Shown: positions 18,535 to 29,237 of the stretch, in pieces
Layout: each line of letters begins with the position of its first letter
Position numbering within the stretch: the first letter of the stretch is position 1
Assembly: GCF_032229225.1 (NCBI RefSeq)
Contig: NZ_CP135076.1
Coordinates: forward strand, 2,771,001-2,835,000
Reading direction: 5' to 3'
DNA: 64,000 nucleotides
Origin: Stakelama saccharophila
GTDB taxonomy: Bacteria > Pseudomonadota > Alphaproteobacteria > Sphingomonadales > Sphingomonadaceae
The notes under the pieces: generated by a model
Told to the model about the DNA's origin: nothing
Seen by the model: only the letters and a program-made list of their open reading frames with translations
The model's database searches: none
Position numbers and translations under genes: made by a program

Positions 18535-18544
18535 ATTCTAGGAA

Positions 18545-18628
18545 CCGTTTGCCCTGAGCTTGTCGAAGGGCTGCTCTCTCCTTCGGGAGAGAGAAGTACA
18601 GGGCTTCGACAGGCTCAGCCCGAACGGA
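18545..18628. repeat. Palindromic repeat with UUCG hairpin between atpA and atpG
   Basis: An imperfect outer inverted repeat (18545-18571 with 18602-18628), built on the motif CCCTGAGCTTGTCGAAGGG, encloses a perfect hairpin: CTCTCTCC (18574-18581), loop TTCG, GGAGAGAG (18586-18593). The right arm runs directly into the GGAGGTGAT ribosome binding site of atpG. Half-copies of the same motif occur at 26096-26120 and 46252-46276. In mRNA this would be a strong structure between an alpha3 and a gamma1 subunit gene. Confidence 0.85.
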
Positions 18629-18642
18629 GGTGATGGAAGAAA

Positions 18643-19524
18643 ATGGCCTCTCTCAAGGCTCTGAAAAACCGCATCGGCTCGGTGAAGTCGACGCAGAAGA
18701 TCACCAAGGCGATGCAGATGGTCGCCGCGGCCAAGCTGAAGCGCGCGCAGGAGCGTGCCGAGGCCGGCCGCCCCTATGCCCAGCGCCTGGAAAAGGTGGT
18801 GGCGAGCCTCGCCTCCAAGGTGACGATCAGCTCGACCACGCCGAAGCTGCTGACCGGCACGGGCAAGGACGACACGCATCTGTTCGTCGTCGCCACGTCG
18901 GACAAGGGGCTGGCGGGCGCGTTCAACGCCAATATCGCGCGGCTCGCGCGGCGCGAGGCCGACAAGCTGATCGCCGCGGGCAAGACGGTCCGCTTCTACA
19001 CCATCGGGCGCAAGGGCCGCGCGGTGCTGCGCCGGCTCTATCCGGACCAGATCGTCGAATCGATCGAGCCGGGCGATCTCGGCAAGCTTTCCTTCGAAGA
19101 CGCGCACCGCTGGGCCGAGGATCTGATCGCGCGCTTCGAGGACGGCGAGTTCGACGTGGCGCACCTGTTCTATTCGGAATTCCAGTCGGTGATCGCGCAG
19201 GTGCCGACGCGGCAGCAATTGATCCCGGTCAAGATTCCGGAAGACGCTGCCGACGAAAAGAAGGGTTCGGCCGCGGTCGAATACGAGCCCGACGAGGAGG
19301 CGATCCTGGCCGACCTGCTGCCGCGCAACGTTGCGGTGCAGCTTTTCCGCGCGGTTCGCGAGAATGCGGCGTCCGAGCAGGGCTCGAAGATGACCGCGAT
19401 GGACAATGCCACGCGCAATGCCGGCGATCTGCTGAAGCGGCTCAACATCGAATATAACCGGCAGCGCCAGGCTGCGATCACGACCGAACTGGTCGAGATC
19501 ATCTCGGGCGCCGAGGCGCTCTGA
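18643..19524 (+). CDS. atpG: ATP synthase F1 subunit gamma
   Basis: The 293-residue central rotor shaft of F1. It opens MASLKALKNRIGSVKSTQKITKAMQMVAAAKLKRAQ, the standard N-terminal coiled coil, has TSDKGLAGAFN in the middle, and ends with the second coiled-coil helix ATRNAGDLLKRLNIEYNRQRQAAITTELVEIISGAEAL. An acidic insert around residues 200-225 (PEDAADEKKGSAAVEYEPDEEA) is usual for the group. GGAGGTGAT at 18626-18634 is a near-perfect ribosome binding site, contiguous with the preceding repeat. The stop overlaps the start of the next gene. Confidence 0.98.
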   Translation: MASLKALKNRIGSVKSTQKITKAMQMVAAAKLKRAQERAEAGRPYAQRLEKVVASLASKVTISSTTPKLLTGTGKDDTHLFVVATSDKGLAGAFNANIARLARREADKLIAAGKTVRFYTIGRKGRAVLRRLYPDQIVESIEPGDLGKLSFEDAHRWAEDLIARFEDGEFDVAHLFYSEFQSVIAQVPTRQQLIPVKIPEDAADEKKGSAAVEYEPDEEAILADLLPRNVAVQLFRAVRENAASEQGSKMTAMDNATRNAGDLLKRLNIEYNRQRQAAITTELVEIISGAEAL

Positions 19525-20129
19525 TGCGCGTGCGCGCCCTCCTGCTCACCGGCTGTCTGGCGCTTGGCGCCTGCAACGCGACGTCCGACACGTCGGTGCG
19601 CGAGCGGGAAGCCGAGCGCGCGCAGCAGATCGAGGCGCTGACCGGCTGGGACCGCGTATTCGGCGCGCCGGAGGAGGCGTTGAAATGGTCGCGCCAATAC
19701 GGCTTCGCCACGCGCGACTATCAGCCCACCGGCGCGCGGCCGGCCTATCGCGCGGCCGGAAAGGCGATCACCCTGTCCAGCACCGCCGCGGAAATGCCGA
19801 ACAAGGCGACTTTCGTCGCCACCGGGCGCACGGCCGACGCGCTGGAACAGATCGTCTTCACGCTGAAGCTGACCGATCCCGATAACGCCGCGACCGCCGA
19901 AAAGCGGTTTGCCGACCTGATCCGCCAATATCTGGCGAAGTTCGATATCGAGGATGACGGCGCGCTTCTCGACGCCATCACGCAGGAAACCAGCACCGGC
20001 GGCACCATCGAGGGCGCCCCGGTGACGGTCGAACGCAGCGACGCGACCGAGGCGATGCCCGCCGCCATCACCGTGACTTTCACCCGTCCCGCGGCTACAT
20101 CCGCGGACAACAGCAAGCCCCAAGGATAG
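19524..20129 (+). CDS. Putative lipoprotein encoded inside the atp operon
   Basis: A 201-residue protein with a lipoprotein signal (LLLTGCLALGAC; lipidation most likely at C17, lipobox LGAC). The mature part shows TLSSTAAEMPNKATFVATGRTADALEQIVFTLKLTDPDNAATAEKRFADLIRQYLAKF, an alpha/beta pattern I cannot assign to a named family. The ATG overlaps the atpG stop by one base (TGATG), and atpD begins 6 bases after its stop, so it must be co-transcribed and probably translationally coupled. Whether it serves the ATP synthase or simply uses the operon is unknown. Confidence 0.85.
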   Translation: MRVRALLLTGCLALGACNATSDTSVREREAERAQQIEALTGWDRVFGAPEEALKWSRQYGFATRDYQPTGARPAYRAAGKAITLSSTAAEMPNKATFVATGRTADALEQIVFTLKLTDPDNAATAEKRFADLIRQYLAKFDIEDDGALLDAITQETSTGGTIEGAPVTVERSDATEAMPAAITVTFTRPAATSADNSKPQG

Positions 20130-21608
<1,479 letters not shown>

Positions 21609-21615
21609 TCCGGTT

Positions 21616-21712
21616 CCCCTCCCGCTTGCGGGAGGGGTCAGCGGCGGGAATGCCGGAACGGCAGGCCCTCCCCATCAGGCCCTCCCCCGACCCCTCCCGC
21701 GAGCGGGAGGGG
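21616..21712. repeat. Triple-hairpin repeat between atpD and atpC
   Basis: CCCCTCCCGC/GCGGGAGGGG pairs around TT at 21616-21637 and again around GA at 21691-21712. Between them TGCCG-GAA-CGGCA forms a third hairpin (21651-21663). The second large hairpin's right arm provides GGGAGGGGAG (21705-21714), the only good ribosome binding site of atpC. The same module is found before the SDR gene at 39713-39811. Confidence 0.85.
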
Positions 21713-21726
21713 AGTGAGAAGAAAAA

Positions 21727-21984
21727 ATGGCACTGCACTTCGAACTCGTAACCCCCGAAAAGCTCGTCCGGTCGGAAGAGGTCTATCAGGTCGTCGTTCC
21801 CGGCGAGGAAGGCGATTTCGGCGTGCTTCAGGGCCACGCCCCGCTCATGTCGACGGTCCGCGACGGCAACCTGATCGTATATGCGCAGGAAAAGGGCACC
21901 CCGGAAACCATCGCCATCCGCGGCGGCTTCGCCGAGGTCAACGAAAAGGGCCTGACGGTGCTGGCCGAACACGCCGACGCCTGA
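21727..21984 (+). CDS. atpC: ATP synthase F1 subunit epsilon, short form
   Basis: An 85-residue epsilon consisting only of the N-terminal beta-sandwich: [42 protein letters not shown] and [22 protein letters not shown]. The Escherichia coli protein is about 139 residues and has a C-terminal two-helix domain that inhibits ATP hydrolysis; that part is absent here and no frameshift remnant follows. Alphaproteobacteria often have a weak or short epsilon and use a separate zeta inhibitor. It is the last gene of the operon, with a hairpin terminator after it. Confidence 0.96.
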   Translation: MALHFELVTPEKLVRSEEVYQVVVPGEEGDFGVLQGHAPLMSTVRDGNLIVYAQEKGTPETIAIRGGFAEVNEKGLTVLAEHADA

Positions 21985-22004
21985 TCCGCCGGCATTCTTC
22001 GAAA

Positions 22005-22037
22005 CGGGGGCGGTGCCTGCGGGGGCCGCCCTTTTTG
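22005..22037 (+). terminator. Probable rho-independent terminator of the atp operon
   Basis: A GGGGGCGG-rich arm and GGCCGCCC pair, with an imperfect middle, to form a GC stem directly followed by TTTTT. It lies about 20 bases after the atpC stop on the coding strand. Confidence 0.65.
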
Positions 22038-22132
22038 CATGCGGCATCGGGGCGCCGTTTGGTTAGGACATTCTAAAACCTTCCCGTTTACCCACTATTC
22101 CGACTGCAGATTCGGGGATCGTGGACACCGGT

Positions 22133-23671
22133 ATGAGCGCTTTCGGACGACGTGGTGGCATGGGCGGCGGGCGGCCCTCTTTTGGAGTGGCGCGGCCGAT
22201 GCAGGGCGGCGCGCCGGAACGCGCCGAGGATCGGGGCGGTAGCCAATTTCCCCCGATCGAAGCCGACCCATTGCCGGATTCCGGTGAGGAAGCACCCCCG
22301 CCCACCGAAACACCCGCGCCGACAGGCGGCCTGGGCATGGATGCCATGGCCCGACTTACTGAGCGGCAGAACGCTTCCGGCGAACAGGGCAATTCGCGCA
22401 GCGAGGGTTTCGAAAGCTCGATCCACCGGATCAAGGAACAGGTGCTGCCGCGCCTGCTCGAACGCGTCGATCCCGAAGCCGCGGCCACCCTTTCCAAGGA
22501 CGAGCTGGCCGAGGAATTCCGGCCGATCATCCACGAGGTGCTCGCCGAGTTGAAGCTGACGCTCAACCGGCGCGAACAGTTCGCGCTGGAAAAGGTGCTG
22601 GTCGACGAACTGCTCGGCCTCGGCCCGCTGGAGGAATTGCTCGCCGACCCGGCGATCAGCGACATCATGGTCAACGGTCCCGAACAGACCTTTGTCGAAC
22701 GCAAGGGCAAGCTGGAACTCGCCAACATCCAGTTCCGCGACGAGGAGCATCTGTTCCAGATCGCGCAGCGCATCTGCAATTCGGTCGGCCGCCGCGTCGA
22801 CCAGACCACGCCGCTCGCCGACGCCCGCCTGAAGGACGGCAGCCGCGTGAACGTGATCGTCCCGCCGCTGAGCCTGAAGGGCACCGCGCTTTCGATCCGC
22901 AAATTCTCCGCCAAGCCGATCACGCTGGACATGATGGCCAAGGGCGGGTCGATGTCCGACAAGATGGCGACCGCGCTCAAGATCGCGGGCGCCAGCCGCT
23001 TCAATGTGGTGATCTCGGGCGGCACCGGCTCGGGCAAGACGACGATGCTCAATGCGCTGTCGAAGATGATCGACCCCGGAGAGCGCGTGCTGACGATCGA
23101 GGATGCCGCCGAACTCCGCCTGCAGCAGCCGCACTGGCTGCCGCTGGAAACGCGCCCGGCGAACCTCGAAGGTCAGGGCGAGATCACCATTCGCGACCTC
23201 GTGAAGAATGCGCTGCGTATGCGCCCCGACCGCATCATCCTCGGCGAAATTCGCGGGAGCGAATGTTTCGACCTGCTGGCGGCGATGAACACCGGCCATG
23301 ATGGGTCGATGGCGACGCTCCACTCCAACTCCCCGCGCGAGTGCCTGGCGCGTATGGAGAACATGGTGATGATGTCGGACATCAAGGTGCCGAAGGAGGC
23401 GATCAGCCGGCAAATCGCCGACAGCCTCGACCTCATCATCCAGGTCAAGCGCCTGCGCGACGGTTCGCGCCGCATCACCAACGTGACGGAGGTGATCGGT
23501 ATGGAAGGCCCGGTGATCGTCACCCAGGAGTTGTTCAAGTTCGAATATCTGGAGGAGTCGGCGGACGGCAAGATCATGGGCGAATACCGCTCCATGGGCC
23601 TGCGCCCCTATACGCTCGAAAAGGCCAAGCAGTTCGGCTTCGACCAGGCACTGCTCGAAGCCTGCCTGTAG
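22133..23671 (+). CDS. cpaF: CpaF/TadA-family secretion ATPase, isolated from other tad genes
   Basis: A 512-residue hexameric ATPase of the type II/IV secretion superfamily, CpaF branch. The N-terminal 110 residues are glycine/proline-rich and disordered. The core has LVDELLGLGPLEELLADPAISDIMVNGP, Walker A SGGTGSGKTT, the CpaF block LRLQQPHWLPLETRPANLEGQGEITIRDLVKNALRMRPDRIILGEIRG (Walker B), and the His box MATLHSNSP. It would power Flp pilus assembly. No other cpa/tad genes lie nearby, so it is either an orphan or serves a locus elsewhere. GTG 22121 is a possible longer start; ATG 22133 gives the common MSAFGRR beginning. Confidence 0.93.
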   Translation: MSAFGRRGGMGGGRPSFGVARPMQGGAPERAEDRGGSQFPPIEADPLPDSGEEAPPPTETPAPTGGLGMDAMARLTERQNASGEQGNSRSEGFESSIHRIKEQVLPRLLERVDPEAAATLSKDELAEEFRPIIHEVLAELKLTLNRREQFALEKVLVDELLGLGPLEELLADPAISDIMVNGPEQTFVERKGKLELANIQFRDEEHLFQIAQRICNSVGRRVDQTTPLADARLKDGSRVNVIVPPLSLKGTALSIRKFSAKPITLDMMAKGGSMSDKMATALKIAGASRFNVVISGGTGSGKTTMLNALSKMIDPGERVLTIEDAAELRLQQPHWLPLETRPANLEGQGEITIRDLVKNALRMRPDRIILGEIRGSECFDLLAAMNTGHDGSMATLHSNSPRECLARMENMVMMSDIKVPKEAISRQIADSLDLIIQVKRLRDGSRRITNVTEVIGMEGPVIVTQELFKFEYLEESADGKIMGEYRSMGLRPYTLEKAKQFGFDQALLEACL

Positions 23672-23774
23672 CAGCGGCATTGGCAATGCCCGGCCCTCTC
23701 GCCCGGTAGAGCGGGACGGAGCGTGCGCCGGACACGCCATTTCGCCCGGCCGCTATCGGTCCTAGACTGCAGCC

Positions 23775-24953
23775 ATGATCCGCGTGATTCTCGCCCTGAT
23801 GCTGTGCGTCAGCCTATCGGTTGCGGCGCATGCGCGCGAGCCGCGGATCGAGCTTGCCGCGGACAGTGCTGAACAGTGGGTCGCGTTCGACCTGACGCCC
23901 GGCAACCAGATCCGGTTCGCCATGACGCTGGACGATGAGCCGGTAACCGCGATCCTGGACAGCGGCGTCAGCGCGTCGGTGGCATCGCTCGCGCTCGCCC
24001 GGCGCGCGGACCTGGACATCGCCGCCGGCACCAGCGCCGACGCGATCGGCGGCGAGATCACGATCGGCTGGACGACCGCCGGCAGGCTTCGCCTCGGCGG
24101 GCTGACGCGGCGCGACGGGCGGATCGCCGTGGCGAAATTGTCGGGGATGGCGACGGGAAGCGCGCGCGGCGTCGACCTGCTGATCGGCAGCGACATCCTG
24201 TCCTGCTGCGCGCTCGATATCGATTATGACCGCCGCCGCTTCCGCCTGTTACCCAGCGGGCACATGCCCTTTGCCGGCACCTCGGTCCCGCTCGCGGTGA
24301 CGCGCGACACCCATTTGCCGGTCAGCGAGTTGCGCATCGGCACGGTGCGCATCCGGCCGGTGCTGGTCGATACCGGGGACGGCGCCTCGATCACGGTGGC
24401 CCGCGCGATGTGGGACCGCACCCGGCCGGCCCCTGACGCCCGCATGACGACGACCGTCGCCTTCGGCCTGGGCGGCGCGATCGAAACCCGCCTGACGGTT
24501 CTGCCGGAAATCGGGCTCGCCGGACTGAGCGCCCGCGACGTGGAAGTCCGGATCGAGCCCGAGCGCGGCTTTTCCGACGAGACGGGCACGGCGGGACGGA
24601 TCGGCTCCGCCTTCCTGCAACGCTACCGCGTGCTGCTCGACCCGCGCGCCGGGCACATGGTGCTCGCTCCGGGCAGCAGGGCGGATCAGCCGCCGGTGCG
24701 ATCGACCAGCGGCCTGCTGGTGGGGCTCGACCGGGACCGGCTGCGCGTACTGCACGTCATGCGCAACAGCCCCGCTGCACGAGCCGGCTGGCGCGACGGC
24801 GACCTGATCTGCCGGGTCGACGGCCGCCCCGTGGCGCTGGGTGCGGATAAGGGTATGGACACAAGCTGGTCCGCGGGTCCGCCCGGCGATGTCGTGATAC
24901 TGGGCATGTGCGACGGCACGCGGCGCACCCTCACCCTCGCCAGCTTCTATTGA
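23775..24953 (+). CDS. Exported retropepsin-like aspartyl protease with C-terminal PDZ-like domain
   Basis: A 392-residue protein with a signal peptide (to about residue 21, AAHARE). Two pepsin/retropepsin-type lobes are visible. The first has AILDSGVSAS (DSG instead of DTG) near residue 60, followed by LLIGSDIL. The second has the canonical VLVDTGDGASI near residue 198, followed by GRIGSAFLQRYRVLLD. The last 90 residues (HVMRNSPAARAGWRDGDLICRVDGRPV) are a PDZ-like substrate-binding fold. There is no Shine-Dalgarno; TAGACT ends 6 bases before the ATG, so a leaderless mRNA is possible. The substrate is unknown. Confidence 0.82.
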   Translation: MIRVILALMLCVSLSVAAHAREPRIELAADSAEQWVAFDLTPGNQIRFAMTLDDEPVTAILDSGVSASVASLALARRADLDIAAGTSADAIGGEITIGWTTAGRLRLGGLTRRDGRIAVAKLSGMATGSARGVDLLIGSDILSCCALDIDYDRRRFRLLPSGHMPFAGTSVPLAVTRDTHLPVSELRIGTVRIRPVLVDTGDGASITVARAMWDRTRPAPDARMTTTVAFGLGGAIETRLTVLPEIGLAGLSARDVEVRIEPERGFSDETGTAGRIGSAFLQRYRVLLDPRAGHMVLAPGSRADQPPVRSTSGLLVGLDRDRLRVLHVMRNSPAARAGWRDGDLICRVDGRPVALGADKGMDTSWSAGPPGDVVILGMCDGTRRTLTLASFY

Positions 24954-24987
24954 GGCCAGCTTCCGTTGAGGCCAGCTTCTGTTAAGA

Positions 24988-25182
24988 TCAGCCGAACAGT
25001 GCCGCCGCGGTGAGCACCAGCGCCGCCATCAGCGCCAGCAATTGCACCCCCGGCCAGGCGACGATGCCGATGCGGTCGAGATCGTCGCGACGGCTGCGGC
25101 GATGCTCGGCCACGCCCGCGACGACGGCAAGAAACACCATCGCAACAACTGCGATCCATAAGCGTTCATGGAAAAGGTTCAT
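24988..25182 (-). CDS. Small two-helix membrane protein
   Basis: A 64-residue protein with two hydrophobic helices (about 8-25, WIAVVAMVFLAVVAGVA, and about 43-62, WPGVQLLALMAALVLTAAAL) joined by a basic loop, HRRSRRDDLDR. I do not recognise a family. The pattern of a positively charged loop between two helices supports a real membrane protein. It starts only 18 bases from the divergent exported methyltransferase-like gene. Confidence 0.6.
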   Translation of the reverse strand: MNLFHERLWIAVVAMVFLAVVAGVAEHRRSRRDDLDRIGIVAWPGVQLLALMAALVLTAAALFG

Positions 25183-25200
25183 CGCCGTCGGGAGGCTTCC

Positions 25201-26010
25201 ATGCGTGTCTTGTTCAGCGCCCTTGCCCTAGCCAGCACCGTCGCGGCTGTCACCAGCGTCGCCGTCGGCGCACCGCAATCCCGTGAGGAGAACGCTTTGC
25301 AACAGGCGATCGCCGCCCCCGGCCGATCGCCTGAAAACGTGGCGCGCGATCGCTTTCGCCATCCGGCGGCGACGTTGCGCTTCTTCGGTGTCGAACCGGA
25401 CGATACGGTCGTGGAGATCTGGCCGGGCGGCGGATGGTATACCGAAATCCTCGCCCCCTATCTGCGCGCCCGCGGGACGTTGTGGGAAGCTGCGCCGATG
25501 CCCGATGGCCTGAAGGCGATCCGGCGCATGCAAGCCGAAACCCCCGAAGTCTATGGCACCATCCGGACCGCGGCTTTCCCGGCGACCAGCGGCCAGAGCG
25601 GTGTGCCCGACGGCAGTGCCGACGTGGTGCTGACGTTCCGCAATGCACATAACTGGCAGATGGCCGGCCCGGAAACGGCACAGGCCGCGTTCGACCAGAT
25701 GTATTCGATGCTGAAACCCGGTGGCACGCTGGGCGTGGTGGACCACCGACTGGGCGAGGATCAGACAGGCATTGCCGAGGGCGACAGCGGCTACATGAAG
25801 GCGGGCACGATCATCGCCTATGCCGAAAAGGCGGGGTTCAAGCTCGCCGACCGATCGGACGTGAACGCCAATCCGAAGGACACGCACGACCACCCGAAGG
25901 GCGTGTGGACGCTGCCGCCCACCTATTCGCTGGGCGATACCGACCGCGCCCAATATGCCGCGATCGGCGAAAGCGACCGGATGACGCTGCGCTTCGTCAA
26001 GCCAGAATAG
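25201..26010 (+). CDS. Exported protein with SAM-methyltransferase-like fold (COG4798 type)
   Basis: A 269-residue protein. ATG 25201 follows GGAGG and opens a signal peptide (about 1-22, TSVAVGAP). The rest resembles class I methyltransferases: motif I as VVEIWPGGGWYTEILAPYL, a DVVLTFRNAHNW segment at the motif IV position, and MLKPGGTLGVVDHRLGE after it. A catalytic methyltransferase in the periplasm is odd because S-adenosylmethionine is cytoplasmic, so it may have lost or changed its activity. The longer frame from 25168 lacks a ribosome binding site and spoils the signal peptide. Confidence 0.82.
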   Translation: MRVLFSALALASTVAAVTSVAVGAPQSREENALQQAIAAPGRSPENVARDRFRHPAATLRFFGVEPDDTVVEIWPGGGWYTEILAPYLRARGTLWEAAPMPDGLKAIRRMQAETPEVYGTIRTAAFPATSGQSGVPDGSADVVLTFRNAHNWQMAGPETAQAAFDQMYSMLKPGGTLGVVDHRLGEDQTGIAEGDSGYMKAGTIIAYAEKAGFKLADRSDVNANPKDTHDHPKGVWTLPPTYSLGDTDRAQYAAIGESDRMTLRFVKPE

Positions 26011-26095
26011 CCCGCGACCGGCCATGGCCTGGCAAGCCCCAATACACCGCCGGCGAAACCATGACGAGCGGTCGCCGATCCACCTGCCTGCCCGC

Positions 26096-26130
26096 CGTTC
26101 GCCCTGGGCTTGTCGAAGGGCCGTTCTCCT
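26096..26130. repeat. Half-copy of the GAGCTTGTCGAAGGG repeat
   Basis: CCGTTCGCCCTGGGCTTG followed by TCGAAGGGCCG matches the left arm of the atpA-atpG repeat with few differences. Nothing else recognisable is present in the gap 26011-26216. Confidence 0.7.
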
Positions 26131-26216
26131 TCGCGACACCGCAAAGGAGCGCTGCTCCGACGAACGTGATACGAACGGGCGGATTTGAAGGCGCGGCGCT
26201 CCGAGAAGCACCGCCC

Positions 26217-26768
26217 CTATTTGCTCAGCTTCTCCACCTTTTCCTGAAGCGTGGAAAGTTCGGCGCGCAGTGCGGCGATTTCCTTGTCCTTGTGCCCGTT
26301 ATCCTGGCCGGCGGGCGGTTCGGCGCCCGGCTGGAAGGCCGTCGTAGCGGCTTCGAACATGGCCATGTTGCGCTTGGCGATCTCGGCAAAGGGCGAGTTC
26401 GCGAACGCGCCTTCGACCGCGTGCTTGAATTCCTTCTGATTGCGCTGGAAGCTTTCCATCGACGCTTCCAGATAGCCCGGCACCATGGCCTGCATCGAAT
26501 CGCCGTACAGCGCGATCAACTGGCGCAGAAAGCTGACCGGCAGCATAGTCTGCCCCCGGCTTTCCTCCTCCATGATGATCTGGGTGAGCACGTTGTGGGT
26601 GATGTCGTCTTCGGATTTTGCGTCGATCACCTTGAAATCCCGGCCTTCGCGCGTCATCGCGGCAAGATGGTCGAGCGTGATGTAGGAAGAGGTTTCGGTA
26701 TTGTAGAGCCGCCGATTGGCGTATTTCTTGATAATGACGGGGCCGTCCCCCGGAGTCGTCTTCTTCAT
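26217..26768 (-). CDS. phaR: Polyhydroxyalkanoate synthesis repressor
   Basis: A 183-residue DNA-binding regulator. The N-terminal PHB accumulation domain has the signature VIIKKYANRRLYNTETSSYITLDHLAAMTREGRDFKVIDAKSEDDIT (residues about 11-57), and TQIIMEEESRGQTMLPVSFLRQLIALYGDSMQ continues it. The C-terminus is a heptad-like helix, REIAALRAELSTLQEKVEKLSK-type, likely a coiled coil. PhaR normally senses polymer granules and represses phasin and its own gene. The open frame extends to 26867, but ATG 26768 gives the family start. It is divergent from a PhaC-like gene, with phaA beyond it. Confidence 0.95.
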   Translation of the reverse strand: MKKTTPGDGPVIIKKYANRRLYNTETSSYITLDHLAAMTREGRDFKVIDAKSEDDITHNVLTQIIMEEESRGQTMLPVSFLRQLIALYGDSMQAMVPGYLEASMESFQRNQKEFKHAVEGAFANSPFAEIAKRNMAMFEAATTAFQPGAEPPAGQDNGHKDKEIAALRAELSTLQEKVEKLSK

Positions 26769-26781
26769 AAGGCCCTCGCAA

Positions 26782-27855
26782 GTGTCTGAACGGGCTTTGT
26801 CATCCTGCGATGATGCACCGCAACAAGGGCCGCGTCCACTCCCCTTGTTTCTCGAAATGCTGCGCAACGAAACCGCAGCATCGCCCGAGCGCCGGGCCGC
26901 GGCGCTGAAGGGGCTGCGCGCCTATCAGGAGGCGCCGCGCGATCCAAACGCCCGGCAAGCCCCGATAATCGCGCGGTCGGGCCGGGCGTCGCTGCGCGAC
27001 TATGGGGGTTCGGGCCGGCCGGTGGTGTTCGTGCCGTCGCTGATCAATCCACCCTTCATCCTCGACCTCGCGCCCGAAAATTCCCTGTTGCAGTGGCTGA
27101 GAAGCCACAGTGACTGCCGCCCGATGCTGGTCGACTGGGGCACGCCGGAGCCTGCCGATTCGCATCAGGACGTCACCGCCCATGTCGAATCGCTGCTCCT
27201 CCCGATGCTGAAGACGCTGCAGACGCCGCCGGTGCTTGCCGGCTATTGCCTGGGCGGAACGATCGCGACGGCCGCCGCCGCCGTCCTGCCGGTGGCGGGG
27301 CTGGCGCTGATCGCCGCGCCCTGGCGTTTTTCCGGGTTCGGCCGGGGTGCGATCGCCGATATCGACGCGCTCTGGCGCACAGCGCAGCCGACCTGCGAGG
27401 CACTCGGCCTGGTGCCGATGGAGGTGCTGCAATCGGGTTTCTGGCGGCTCGATCCGGCGCGCACCGTCGCCAAGTTCGAGCGGTTCGGCACGCTCGACCC
27501 CGACAGCGAGCGCGCGCGTGCTTTCGTCGCGCTGGAGGACTGGGCCAACGCCGGCGCGCCGCTGACCTATGCCGCCGGGCGGCAGATGTTCGACGATTTC
27601 TTCACCGCCGACCTGCCCGGCCGGGGCCGGTGGATGCTCGGCGGTCGGCCCGTTCTGCCCGGCCTGATCGGTGCGCCCATGGTCGAGTTCGTCTCCACCA
27701 CCGATCGCATCGTGCCGGCGGCAAGCGCCATCGGCCTGCCCGACCAGCGCCGGACGGCCGCCGGCCATGTCGGCATGGTCGTCGGCGGCCGGGCACGCGA
27801 AGCGCTGTGGCAGCCGCTCGCCGACTGGATAAGGGCGCTGCCAGCGCTTACGTAG
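26782..27855 (+). CDS. PhaC-like alpha/beta hydrolase (Cys nucleophile)
   Basis: A protein of about 357 residues from GTG 26782. The lipase-like box is GYCLGGT with cysteine 156 in place of serine, the hallmark of polyhydroxyalkanoate synthases. [13 protein letters not shown] and [15 protein letters not shown] (a D-x-I-V segment near the catalytic aspartate) and [10 protein letters not shown] (catalytic histidine) agree with PhaC. It is much shorter than class I PhaC (about 560-600 residues), so it is either a short PhaC relative or a depolymerase-like hydrolase. The GTG lies only 13 bases from the divergent phaR start; ATG 26857 (MLRNET) would leave room for promoters. It is followed by phaA. 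Confidence 0.82.
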   Translation: MSERALSSCDDAPQQGPRPLPLFLEMLRNETAASPERRAAALKGLRAYQEAPRDPNARQAPIIARSGRASLRDYGGSGRPVVFVPSLINPPFILDLAPENSLLQWLRSHSDCRPMLVDWGTPEPADSHQDVTAHVESLLLPMLKTLQTPPVLAGYCLGGTIATAAAAVLPVAGLALIAAPWRFSGFGRGAIADIDALWRTAQPTCEALGLVPMEVLQSGFWRLDPARTVAKFERFGTLDPDSERARAFVALEDWANAGAPLTYAAGRQMFDDFFTADLPGRGRWMLGGRPVLPGLIGAPMVEFVSTTDRIVPAASAIGLPDQRRTAAGHVGMVVGGRAREALWQPLADWIRALPALT

Positions 27856-27902
27856 CGAACACGCAAACCCTTTCGTCTGCATTTCCTCAGGAGGCCGACC
27901 CC

Positions 27903-29075
<1,173 letters not shown>

Positions 29076-29182
29076 TTATGTAGGGAACGGACGTGTTCCT
29101 GCGAAAGGTGATGATGCAAGCCGAACGGGGAAGTGCCTAACGCTCGGAGTATCAGGTCGCCGAGGCCCTTTCTGGCGACACG

Positions 29183-29222
29183 AAAAAGGGAGGCTGCCAA
29201 AGGGCAGCCTCCCCCTTTTTTA
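29183..29222. terminator. Bidirectional rho-independent terminator
   Basis: GGGAGGCTGCC (29188-29198) pairs perfectly with GGCAGCCTCCC (29203-29213). AAAAA precedes and TTTTTT follows, so it can stop both phaA transcripts and those of the convergent TonB-dependent receptor. Confidence 0.9.
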
Positions 29223-29237
29223 TGCCGAATGAAAGGA

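Noticed and set aside
25168-25200. Longer start of the exported methyltransferase-like protein
   Set aside because: It places charged residues before the signal peptide and has no ribosome binding site; GGAGG supports ATG 25201.
27246-27902. N-terminal extension of the phaA frame
   Set aside because: It is the wrong frame of the PhaC-like gene; thiolases start at ATG 27903.
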